The translations under genes and the position numbers were made by a program. Below the pieces are notes generated by a model. It saw only the letters and a program-made list of their open reading frames with translations. It was not told the DNA's origin and ran no database searches. From Hoeflea_A sp965228435 (GTDB lineage Bacteria; Pseudomonadota; Alphaproteobacteria; Rhizobiales; Rhizobiaceae), in assembly GCA_965228435.1 (NCBI GenBank), contig OZ245818.1, positions 4,836,001 to 4,900,000 on the forward strand: a stretch of DNA of 64,000 nt. The letters run 5' to 3'. Position 1 is the stretch's first letter, and every line of letters starts with the position of its first letter. Positions 8,529-15,585 of this stretch are shown here, piece by piece.

Positions 8529-8962
8529 GAATTTCCCCTTTTCCGCCGCAGAAAGGTCGCAACGGCCTCTGACGTCCCACGGATCCAGTCGTTGCCATAC
8601 CGAAAACTGCCATCAAATGGTTAACAAATTCTAATTCGGTCTGGCAACCCTTAATGTACTTGTAAGGTCCGCGATGTAATCTTTTGATTCTTAAAGAAAA
8701 TCGTAACGTGATTGGTTAACAATTTGCTTTAAGAAATCCCTCTAACCGATTCCGTAGACTCACGAAAAAATTCCTGGATTCGAGAGCCTTTCATTTACTC
8801 GGCTTTAAGCGATTGGCCCTATGATTAACGATGTCCGTAAACGAAAGGTTACCAAATGGCGGATATTGCCGTTCCCGGCTGTTCGGGACACTGCGTGCCA
8901 GGTGACCGATTTGCGGAGGGGAAGCTGTTTTACCGGGATCTCGCGTCACGGGAGTATTGCGT
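8529..8962. promoter_or_regulatory. ctrA-fliJ intergenic control region with clustered GANTC sites
   Basis: This 434-bp gap between divergent ctrA and fliJ holds four GANTC methylation sites at 8686, 8748, 8757 and 8777. It also has a near-consensus CtrA site TTAA-N7-GTAA at 8651-8665 and GTTAAC half-site cores at 8620 and 8715. In Caulobacter the ctrA promoter is governed by CcrM methylation and by CtrA itself, so both kinds of site fit. No convincing open reading frame is present. Exact transcription starts cannot be placed. Confidence 0.6.
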
Positions 8963-9319
8963 ATGAAGTCGAGTGGGAGCCTCGTTCGCCTGAAGGAATT
9001 TCAGGTCAACGACAAACGCCGCCAGCTCAACCAGATTCAGTTGATGATGGCCGAGTTCGAGCGGATGGCGGCAGAGCTGGAATACCAGATTGCGGCCGAA
9101 GAGAAGAAAGCCGGGATCAGCGATCCGGCGCATTTCGCCTATCCGACCTTTGCCAAGGCGGCGCGTCAGCGGGCCGACAACCTGCAGGGATCGATACGCG
9201 AGTTGCGGGTCCAGCAGGATGCTGCTGAACTGGCGCTCGAGGAGGCGGAGTCGGAATTGCAAAAGGCGACAGCGCTTGAGGAGCGCGACGGCCACACGCG
9301 CGGATCCAAGGCGGGTTAG
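8963..9319 (+). CDS. fliJ: Flagellar export protein FliJ, rhizobial type
   Basis: A 118-aa, almost wholly helical, charged protein. Its beginning (SLVRLKEFQVNDKRRQLNQI), followed by FERMAAELEYQI, matches the FliJ form found next to ctrA in rhizobia and relatives. FliJ is the central stalk of the flagellar type III export ATPase, binding FliI and FlhA and escorting filament components. ATG 8963 was preferred over TTG 8957 because of the GGGAG at 8950-8954. No other flagellar gene lies in the window. Similarity to enteric FliJ is low, so the assignment relies on length, coiled-coil pattern and the ctrA neighbourhood. Confidence 0.75.
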   Translation: MKSSGSLVRLKEFQVNDKRRQLNQIQLMMAEFERMAAELEYQIAAEEKKAGISDPAHFAYPTFAKAARQRADNLQGSIRELRVQQDAAELALEEAESELQKATALEERDGHTRGSKAG

Positions 9320-9414
9320 CGTCCTGAATCCGAAGTTCGCCTCATTAGTCTGGCGCGCGTGTCTGCGATGTGCTTTTGTGAGCGCATCGTTACAAACTCA
9401 TTGGTTCGGCAATC

Positions 9415-9885
9415 TTGGTCTACCGCATTGCGCTTCCGCTGCTTTTGCTTGCCGCACCGTTTTTCCTGGCTCTCGGGCTGACCCTGCCGCTGGTGCGGTT
9501 CGAAAAACTCTATTTTTTTGAAGAAACCCCATCGCTGATCGCCATCGTCACCACACTTTGGCAGGACGGTAGCATTGCCTTGGCGCTGCTCGTGGCGCTG
9601 TTTTCAGCCGTGTTTCCCATTGCCAAACTGATGGCCGTCATGGTGGAAGCCGTGGCGAAGGCTCGAGCCGACGGGCTTCACCGGCCGGTCAGCCGATGGC
9701 TGCCGCTCTTGTCGAAATGGTCGATGATGGATGTGATGCTGGTGGCGCTTGTCATTGTTGCTGCAAAAACCAGCGGCGTGGCCGACGCCTTTACCCAACC
9801 GGGCCTGTGGTTCTATGCGGGATCCGCCCTGTCGGTGACGGCGGCGCATTTCATTCTTGGCAGGATAAACGCCGAGCCGGCTTGA
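9415..9885 (+). CDS. PqiA-like paraquat-inducible protein A family membrane protein
   Basis: A 156-aa integral membrane protein with about four helices: residues 3-23, 38-58 (LIAIVTTLW...), 60-80 (ALALLVALFSAVFPIAKLMAV) and 105-150. The pattern FPIAKL...LLSKWSMMDVMLVALVI is characteristic of the PqiA domain, which takes part in lipid transport between membranes with MCE-family partners. This is a single half-length unit rather than the two-domain PqiA of enterics. The start is uncertain. TTG 9415 gives a complete first helix, but no strong ribosome-binding site is visible, and no ATG occurs until well inside. Confidence 0.7.
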   Translation: MVYRIALPLLLLAAPFFLALGLTLPLVRFEKLYFFEETPSLIAIVTTLWQDGSIALALLVALFSAVFPIAKLMAVMVEAVAKARADGLHRPVSRWLPLLSKWSMMDVMLVALVIVAAKTSGVADAFTQPGLWFYAGSALSVTAAHFILGRINAEPA

Positions 9886-9913
9886 TTTCGGTGGCGCGGC
9901 GAAACGTTATTCG

Positions 9914-10189
9914 TCAGTGGCGATACTGCTGAATCCGAGTAGTGCGCAGGCCGGCGAGGCCGTGGGCATCGATCGATGCCTGCCAGGACAGAAACTCTTC
10001 GACCGTCAACGCATAACGTTCGCAGGCTTCTTCCAGGCTCAGCAGACCGCCGCGAACAGCGGCCACGACTTCTGCCTTGCGCCGAATGACCCAACGGCGA
10101 GTCGAGGTCGGCGGAAGATCAGCAATCGTCAGCGGACTGCCGTCCGGACCGATCACGTATTTGATTCTGGGTCGCACCATTTCGGTCAT
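9914..10189 (-). CDS. sciP: CtrA inhibitor SciP (DUF1153)
   Basis: A small HTH protein of 91 aa that binds CtrA and blocks activation of CtrA-dependent promoters, established in Caulobacter. Hallmarks are KYVIGPDGSPLTIADLPP near the N-terminus and RRKAEVVAAVRGGLLSLEEACERYALT, a helix-turn-helix. ATG 10189 gives the conserved MTEMVRPR start; the frame is open six codons further up. It is divergent from mnmA. The gap contains a near-consensus CtrA site and paired GATTC sites, consistent with cell-cycle control. Presence alongside ctrA and chpT makes this a compact CtrA control cluster. Confidence 0.93.
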   Translation of the reverse strand: MTEMVRPRIKYVIGPDGSPLTIADLPPTSTRRWVIRRKAEVVAAVRGGLLSLEEACERYALTVEEFLSWQASIDAHGLAGLRTTRIQQYRH

Positions 10190-10245
10190 TGGACTCTCTG
10201 TACACACTCAAAGACCTAACTGAAGGACACCATACCGATTGAGGA

Positions 10246-10260
10246 TTAAAGATTGTCTAA
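10246..10260. promoter_or_regulatory. Candidate CtrA-binding site upstream of sciP
   Basis: TTAA-N7-CTAA, one mismatch from the CtrA consensus, 57 bp upstream of the sciP start. sciP is CtrA-activated in Caulobacter, so the location makes sense. The motif is short and could be coincidental. Confidence 0.4.
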
Positions 10261-10273
10261 ACAAAGCCATCCA

Positions 10274-10300
10274 ACTTGATTCACACTTGATTCAACTTGT
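10274..10300. repeat. 11-bp spaced direct repeats with two GATTC sites (sciP-mnmA gap)
   Basis: ACTTGATTCA occurs at 10274-10283 and again at 10285-10294, followed by ACTTG at 10296. The 11-bp period places the copies on one DNA face. Each full copy contains a GATTC (CcrM/GcrA) site, at 10278 and 10289. This suggests a regulator operator or methylation-dependent promoter element for sciP or mnmA. Confidence 0.5.
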
Positions 10301-10443
10301 GAACAATGGATCTCTCACGGCTTCGAATTTCCCGTTCAGCAAGGCTTTCAAGGCTCAACGCTTGCCGCGGCAGTGGCAATTGCATATATGTTGCGCGGAT
10401 GCTTGATCGGCGCCTTGAACGCCTTTGAACGCGGACGAAAAAC

Positions 10444-11646
10444 GTGAACACACTTGATATCGACAAGAGGCCCGAAGAGACCCGGGTCGTCGTCGCCATG
10501 TCGGGCGGCGTCGATTCGTCGGTTGTTGCCGGCCTGCTCGCACGCGAGGGCTACGACGTCGTTGGCGTCACCCTGCAGCTTTACGACCATGGGGCCGCGG
10601 TCCACCGGGCTGGATCCTGCTGCGCCGGCCAGGACATCGACGACGCGCGCCGTGTCGCCGAAACGCTGAGGATCCCGCACTACGTGCTCGACTATGAAAA
10701 GCGGTTCCGCGAGGCGGTGATCAACCCGTTCGCGGAAAGCTATGTGGCCGGCGAAACGCCGATTCCCTGCGTTGCCTGCAACCAGACAGTCAAGTTCGCC
10801 GATTTGCTGAAGACGGCTCAGGAACTCGGAGCCGATGCGCTGGCGACGGGTCACTACATCCGGTCGCGCGCAAACGGCCTGCACCGGGCGCTCTACCGGC
10901 CGATCGATGCCGACAAGGACCAGAGCTACTTCCTCTTTGCCACCACGCAGGAGCAAATCGACTTTCTGCGGTTTCCACTTGGTGACCGGTCGAAGGCGGA
11001 AACCCGGGAGATCGCGGCCGAGATGGGGCTGACGGTTGCCGACAAGGCAGAAAGCCAGGATATCTGCTTCGTGCCCCAGGGCCGCTACAGCGATATCATC
11101 GCCAAGCTGCGGCCGGGTGCGGCCAACGGCGGCGATATCGTGCACATCGACGGCCGGCTGCTTGGCCATCATGAGGGCATCGTCAACTACACGATTGGCC
11201 AGCGGCGGGGCATCGGCGTTGCCGTCGGTGAACCGCTTTATGTCGTGCACCTGGATGCGCCGACGGCTCGTGTGATCGTCGGCCCGCGGACGGCGCTTGA
11301 GACCCGGCGGCTCCATCTGCGCGATATCAACTGGCTCGGCGACGGCGCGATTGATGCCTTGCCCGCAGACGGTTTTGCCTGTTTCGCCAAGGTGCGCTCA
11401 ACCCGTCCGCCGCGCCCGGCAACGGTCTGGTTCCGTGACGGAAGCCTGATGGTCGAGCTGGCCGATGCCGAGGATGGCGTGGCGCCGGGGCAGGCCTGCG
11501 TGCTCTATTCCAGTGATGGGGATGATGCCCGTGTTTTTGGCGGCGGCTTTATCGATCGCACCGAGCGCTCGGACGAGGCGGAACGGCTTTTGCAGAATGT
11601 GCTCTCAGGCACCGATGTTTCATCGGAACCGGTCTCAACCCACTGA
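10444..11646 (+). CDS. mnmA: tRNA 2-thiouridine synthase MnmA
   Basis: Introduces sulfur at position 2 of the wobble uridine in tRNA Lys, Glu and Gln, using ATP and a sulfur-relay donor. The 400-aa protein has the PP-loop MSGGVDSSVVAGLL near residue 20, the first catalytic Cys in PIPCVACNQTVKF and the second in SQDICFVPQGRY, followed by the C-terminal beta-barrel (NYTIGQRRGIGVA). GTG 10444 is the likely start; an internal ATG at 10498 would cut into the PP-loop region. A strong terminator follows. The gene has no functional link to the neighbouring sciP beyond a shared promoter gap. Confidence 0.96.
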   Translation: MNTLDIDKRPEETRVVVAMSGGVDSSVVAGLLAREGYDVVGVTLQLYDHGAAVHRAGSCCAGQDIDDARRVAETLRIPHYVLDYEKRFREAVINPFAESYVAGETPIPCVACNQTVKFADLLKTAQELGADALATGHYIRSRANGLHRALYRPIDADKDQSYFLFATTQEQIDFLRFPLGDRSKAETREIAAEMGLTVADKAESQDICFVPQGRYSDIIAKLRPGAANGGDIVHIDGRLLGHHEGIVNYTIGQRRGIGVAVGEPLYVVHLDAPTARVIVGPRTALETRRLHLRDINWLGDGAIDALPADGFACFAKVRSTRPPRPATVWFRDGSLMVELADAEDGVAPGQACVLYSSDGDDARVFGGGFIDRTERSDEAERLLQNVLSGTDVSSEPVSTH

Positions 11647-11667
11647 CAATCGGTTCGATTCGAAAAC

Positions 11668-11696
11668 AAAGGCCGGCTTCAATGAAGCCGGCCTTT
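11668..11696 (+). terminator. Rho-independent terminator after mnmA
   Basis: A 13-bp stem, AAAGGCCGGCTTC / GAAGCCGGCCTTT, with a 3-nt AAT loop and T-run, 21 bp after the mnmA stop. The flanking A and T tracts allow it to serve the convergent aminotransferase gene as well. Confidence 0.93.
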
Positions 11697-11739
11697 TGAT
11701 TCGGATCGGTGCTGCCCCTGAAGGGCGAAAGCGAAAACT

Positions 11740-12879
11740 CTATTCGGCAGCCACGGCCTGCTGCGATCCGACGAATTCCTGAACGGCGCCAATGATGCGG
11801 TCCTGGTCTTCACGGTTCAGATAGGGATGCATGGGCAGGCACAGGATGGTGTTCGGCAGTTGCTCCGTCACCGTCATCTTACCCGGACCGACCGGGTGAT
11901 GGGCGTAGGCCGGCTGCTGGTGCAGCGGCTTGACGTAGTAGATCACCGACGGGATGTCCTGATCAGCCAGGTGCTGCTTGAGACCGTCGCGATAGGGGGT
12001 TTCGATGGCGAATTGAGCCCAGGCCGAGCGCATGCCCTCAGGCAGACGCGGAACCCGCACGTAGTCTTTCAGCTGCTCGCAATAGTGTTCGACAATTGCC
12101 TGGCGTGATTCCAGCTCTTCGTCGAAGATTGCCAGCTTCTCCAGCAGGATTGCAGCCTGGATGGTGTCTAGGCGTGAGTTTAGGCCGACACGGATATTGT
12201 CGTACTGGCTTTCCCCCTTGCCGTGGAATGCGTAGGAACGCAACTTTTCCATCAGCGCGTCGTCATTGGTGAACATGGCACCGCCGTCACCGTAACAGCC
12301 CAACGGCTTGGCCGGGTAGAAGCTGGTTGCCGCGACGTGACCGAAGGAACCGCAGCGACCGCCGCGGGTCGCGCCGCCGATACTCTGAGCGGCGTCCGAC
12401 AACACCAGCAGATCGTGCTTGCGGGCGATGGGGTCGATTGCCTGATAGTCGGCGGGAGTGCCGAACAGGTCGACCGGGATGATGCCCCTCGGGGTCAGAC
12501 GGCCCTCGGCGATCGTTGCCTCAATGGCATCTTCCAGGTGGGTCGGGCTCAGGTTGTAGGTTTCGTGCGAGATCTCGACGAAGACCGGCGTCGCACCGAC
12601 CAGGGCAACCACTTCTGCCGTGGCGGCAAAGGTGAATGACGGGACGAAGACCGCATCGCCTGGCCCAACATTGTGCGCCAGCAGCGGGATCAGCAGCGCG
12701 TCCGTGCCATTGGCGCAGCCGATTGCGTGTTTGACGCCGACATAGTCGGCAATACGCTTTTCGAATTCCGTGACTTCGGGCCCCAGGATATAGCGTCCGT
12801 CGTGCAGAACCTTAGATACGGCCTGCTCAAGGCGGGCAGCTATCCGCGCTCGCTGCGCGGCAAGATCGATAAATTGCAT
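11740..12879 (-). CDS. DegT/DnrJ/EryC1-family sugar-nucleotide aminotransferase (WbpE/WlbC-like)
   Basis: A PLP-dependent aminotransferase of 379 aa acting on keto-sugar nucleotides. The PLP Lys191 lies in FYPAKPLGCYGDGGA, a form characteristic of WbpE/WlbC enzymes that aminate the C3-keto group of UDP-GlcNAc uronate. SDAAQSIGG around Asp162 binds the cofactor ring, and GCANGTDAL binds phosphate. ATG 12879 follows an AGGGGGA ribosome-binding site; the frame is open 12 codons further up. The preceding gene on this strand encodes a matching Gfo/Idh/MocA dehydrogenase, so the pair probably makes an amino-sugar for polysaccharide. A WbpD-type acetyltransferase is not in the window. Confidence 0.85.
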   Translation of the reverse strand: MQFIDLAAQRARIAARLEQAVSKVLHDGRYILGPEVTEFEKRIADYVGVKHAIGCANGTDALLIPLLAHNVGPGDAVFVPSFTFAATAEVVALVGATPVFVEISHETYNLSPTHLEDAIEATIAEGRLTPRGIIPVDLFGTPADYQAIDPIARKHDLLVLSDAAQSIGGATRGGRCGSFGHVAATSFYPAKPLGCYGDGGAMFTNDDALMEKLRSYAFHGKGESQYDNIRVGLNSRLDTIQAAILLEKLAIFDEELESRQAIVEHYCEQLKDYVRVPRLPEGMRSAWAQFAIETPYRDGLKQHLADQDIPSVIYYVKPLHQQPAYAHHPVGPGKMTVTEQLPNTILCLPMHPYLNREDQDRIIGAVQEFVGSQQAVAAE

Positions 12880-13113
12880 ATGTGTACCAGTCCCCCTGCG
12901 GTCAAAGCCCTTCACCGCGAAACGATTTCAAGTCGGGCCATGTCGGCGTCCGGACCCTGACAATCCGAAGTTCAGCCCCTCAACCTACTGAACCCTTCAA
13001 AGTCAGGCACATTAAACCGACATGGCCATCTAATTTTAGCTAATACGCTGTCTTTTCACCAATATCCAGCCCTGCCGCCATCACACTCCGGGGCAAAATG
13101 TAACTGCAGGTGA

Positions 13114-14106
13114 TCACGAATTGTTATCGCCTGCAATGATCTCGCCCCGATCATGGTTGACCGTGCCGGCTGCCAGAATGCGAATGACGGCAAGCCCATC
13201 CGCGGCCGGTGTGCGCGGTTCGGCTTTGCCCTGGATGCAATCGATGAAGTGCTGATCCTGGCGGGTCAGCGGCAGCCCTTCGGGGATGGCGATAGGGCGC
13301 GGCTCGGCGGTTTCGAACTGCCATCCCGCGTCGTCCTGCCAGACGCGGTGATCGTAAACTGCGAGTTTCTGATCCCAGGGGAGGGTGTCTTCGAAAACCG
13401 CCATGGCCTTTTCGCCGATCACGGTAAGGCGTCGCTCCCGGTAGGGATTGAGCCGCGATACAAAGACATGGCTGCTGATGCCGCCGGGGAAGCTCATGTG
13501 CAGATGGGCGAAGTCGCTTAGATGATCAAGCGTGGCCGAGCCTTCGCCGCGAATCGTTGCCGGCTGCTCGCCGGTCAGCGCCAGGATCAGCGACAGGTCG
13601 TGCGGCGCAATATCCCAGAGCGCGTCGTTTTCGGCGTGAAACTTGCCCAGTCCCAACCGATGGGTGTGGATATAGCGAATCGCGCCGAGTTCGCCGGCAA
13701 CGACCATGTCGGCCAGCGTTTCAAACGCCGGATGGTAGCGCAACACATGGCCGGTCATCACCACAAGGCCGGCTTGCCGTCCGGCTTCAACGACCTTCTC
13801 GGCGGCGTCGGTGTGGAGCGCAATCGGCTTTTCGACCAGCACATGCTTGCCGGCTGCGATCGCTCCCAGGGCGGCATCCGCGTGGAATTGCGGGGGCAGG
13901 GCAAGCACGACGGCATCGACCTGCTGTGAAGCGAAGATTTCGTCCATCGACATGGTTGGCACGCCGAACTCGGCGCCGATCTCCGCAGCCCGCGCGGAAT
14001 CGGCATCGGCCACTGCCGCGAGGGCGCCGATTTCGCTCAATGTCCTGACATGGTTTCGGCCCCAATAGCCGCAACCGATGACCGCGACGGCCGGAAGATT
14101 GGTCAT
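13114..14106 (-). CDS. Gfo/Idh/MocA-family NAD(P)-dependent sugar dehydrogenase (WlbA/WbpB-like)
   Basis: A 330-aa oxidoreductase. The N-terminal Rossmann fold has VIGCGYWGRNHVRTL, and the catalytic Lys lies in GKHVLVEKPIALH. The C-terminal domain includes DIAPHDLSLILAL with the conserved DxxxH arrangement. GCGYWGxNHVR and WDIAPHDLS are frequent in enzymes that oxidise UDP-GlcNAc or its uronate at C3 (WlbA/WbpB). ATG 14106 starts the Rossmann strand cleanly; the frame is open 39 codons upstream but has no signal. It lies upstream of the WbpE-like aminotransferase, separated by 234 bp with no other gene, and just beside the tRNA gene. Confidence 0.82.
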   Translation of the reverse strand: MTNLPAVAVIGCGYWGRNHVRTLSEIGALAAVADADSARAAEIGAEFGVPTMSMDEIFASQQVDAVVLALPPQFHADAALGAIAAGKHVLVEKPIALHTDAAEKVVEAGRQAGLVVMTGHVLRYHPAFETLADMVVAGELGAIRYIHTHRLGLGKFHAENDALWDIAPHDLSLILALTGEQPATIRGEGSATLDHLSDFAHLHMSFPGGISSHVFVSRLNPYRERRLTVIGEKAMAVFEDTLPWDQKLAVYDHRVWQDDAGWQFETAEPRPIAIPEGLPLTRQDQHFIDCIQGKAEPRTPAADGLAVIRILAAGTVNHDRGEIIAGDNNS

Positions 14107-14240
14107 GTGCCGATCCGTGGATTTCCTGCTTTTGGCCTGCAATATCGGCAGCACTGAAAGCACGCAAGTGGGGGCGGGCGATTTGCCGCAAGCTTTTGCT
14201 TGACACCGGCCGGAACGCCCCATTATATCGCGCCGTTCCC

Positions 14241-14317
14241 GGCGGGGTAGCTCAGTTGGTTAGAGCAGCGGAATCATAATCCGCGTGTCGGGGGTTCAAG
14301 TCCCTCCCCCGCTACCA
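14241..14317 (+). tRNA. tRNA with CAT anticodon, probably elongator tRNA-Met
   Basis: A full cloverleaf of 77 nt including encoded CCA. The acceptor stem GGCGGGG/CCCCGCT has a G1-U72 wobble. The D arm is GCTC...GAGC. The anticodon arm GCGGA-ATCATAA-TCCGC has the CAT anticodon at 14275-14277, and the T arm contains TTCAAGT. It is not the initiator: the three G-C pairs below the anticodon and the unpaired 1-72 position are missing. tRNA-Ile2 with a modified CAT anticodon is possible but less likely. The 3' end is repeated imperfectly at 18616. Confidence 0.93.
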
Positions 14318-14324
14318 ATCATTT
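14305..14324 (+). repeat. tRNA 3'-end direct repeat, left copy (att-like)
   Basis: The last 13 bases of the tRNA gene and the 7 bases after it match 18616-18635 at 19 of 20 positions; the single difference is G against A at 14311. Such duplications mark the ends of elements that integrate into tRNA genes. Confidence 0.6.
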
Positions 14325-14338
14325 CAGGGTCCGTTCTT

Positions 14339-14607
14339 GAGACATGGGTGACAGATTGTTCCTAAGACATGGGTGACAATCTCGAGCCGAACGGATTGTC
14401 GATGGTTTGCAAAGTGCTTTGCTCCAGGTCGATGTATCCCAGATCATAGTGCATGAAGCTGACTATCCAAATTCCATCGTCGACCTCCTTGATGCCGAGC
14501 CGCTGACCGGCCAGCACTTGCGATATGTAGATCTTCTTTTGGTGCAGGCAGATGCCCCGCATGCTGTGACGAGAATGTCCCTGTCATGGAATGGGTAGGT
14601 CACATCG
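14339..14607 (-). mobile_element. IS481-family transposase remnant, left copy
   Basis: Only the extreme C-terminus of an IS481-type transposase survives, on the minus strand at 14362-14562 (QVLAGQRLGIKEVDDGIW, then FMHYDLGYIDLE and DNPFG). It is followed by the element end with two direct copies of GACATGGGTGACA at about 14341 and 14367, typical of transposase-binding repeats. The more upstream coding sequence is shifted out of frame and then lost. It begins 22 bp after the tRNA gene. A longer related remnant lies at 18652, in the same orientation. Confidence 0.75.
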
Positions 14608-14718
14608 CCGTTCAAAGTCTATTGATTGCACTTGCGTTGTTTTTCTTGGTTGTGATCCGGTCGCCATAACACTGCGTAAACCGGTGAGTGCCCGTGGAGG
14701 GCATTTTTATCAAATCGT

Positions 14719-15585
14719 ATGATCAAAAACGCTACTCACCAAAAAATGACCAAACAATCAACAAACGCTGATGACATCTATTTCCCCGAGATGTTCGACC
14801 TGCCGACTCCGCAAAAAAACGCTGTATTAATCACGGGCGGTGCGAGGAGGTTGGGGCGGGCTATTGCAGTGGACCTGGCGGCCGCCGGTTGGCCGGTCGT
14901 AATCCATTATAACGGCTCGGAAGATGCTGCTCTTCAGGCAAAGCATGTCATAGAACGGGACGGTGGGTGCGCTGCAATCGTACAAGCTGATCTGTCGATT
15001 GAAGACGATGTGCGTTGCCTCATTGAACGTTCAGAAAATCTGCTCGGACCGGTCGGCGTACTGATCAACAATGCCTCTGTCTTTGAATGGGACGACGCGT
15101 CGTCGGCGACTGCGCAGTCGTTCGCGCTCCATATGGATATCCATCTCAAGGCGCCGCTGATCCTGTGCCAGCAGTTCGCTGAACGCCTGCCGAATACGGC
15201 CGGCGGCATAATCATCAATGTGATTGACTCCCGGGTCCTTAATCCAACGCCGCGTCACTTAACATACACCCTCTCAAAGACAGGATTGTGGACCTTGACC
15301 CGGGCCTTGGCCGAGGAGTTTGCGCCCCGGGTCCGAGTCAACGCGATAGGACCGGGTCCCATCCTGCCTGAAAAGGGGCAAGCTGTTGAGGAGTTTCGCG
15401 CTCGTTGTACGCGCCTTCCGCTGCAGCGGCCAGCTTCGTTGTCGGAAGTCTGTGACTCTGTTCGCTTCTTGATTGCTCAACGGGCAATTACTGGCCAGAT
15501 GATCACGCTCGATGGTGGTGATCATGTCAATCGTCAATCCAAACGTGCGACGCAATTCACGAAACAGTTAGCCTACGTGATATAG
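14719..15585 (+). CDS. folM: FolM-like SDR pteridine reductase
   Basis: A short-chain dehydrogenase of 288 aa. The cofactor motif is TGGARRLGRAIA; this TGxxxRxG form is typical of pteridine reductases and FolM, which reduce dihydromonapterin or dihydrofolate with NADPH. INNASVFEWDD, the YTLSK catalytic pair and GPGPILP are also characteristic. GGAGG at 14695 is 18 bp from ATG 14719, rather far, and starts at 14746 or 14791 are possible; the first 24 residues are not conserved-looking. It converges on and overlaps the FolE2 gene by 18 bp at the 3' end. Context with FolE2 and a carbinolamine dehydratase supports a pterin role. Confidence 0.82.
   Translation: MIKNATHQKMTKQSTNADDIYFPEMFDLPTPQKNAVLITGGARRLGRAIAVDLAAAGWPVVIHYNGSEDAALQAKHVIERDGGCAAIVQADLSIEDDVRCLIERSENLLGPVGVLINNASVFEWDDASSATAQSFALHMDIHLKAPLILCQQFAERLPNTAGGIIINVIDSRVLNPTPRHLTYTLSKTGLWTLTRALAEEFAPRVRVNAIGPGPILPEKGQAVEEFRARCTRLPLQRPASLSEVCDSVRFLIAQRAITGQMITLDGGDHVNRQSKRATQFTKQLAYVI

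Noticed and set aside
14241..14317. Initiator tRNA-fMet
   Set aside because: It lacks the initiator's unpaired first acceptor position and the three G-C pairs of the anticodon stem.
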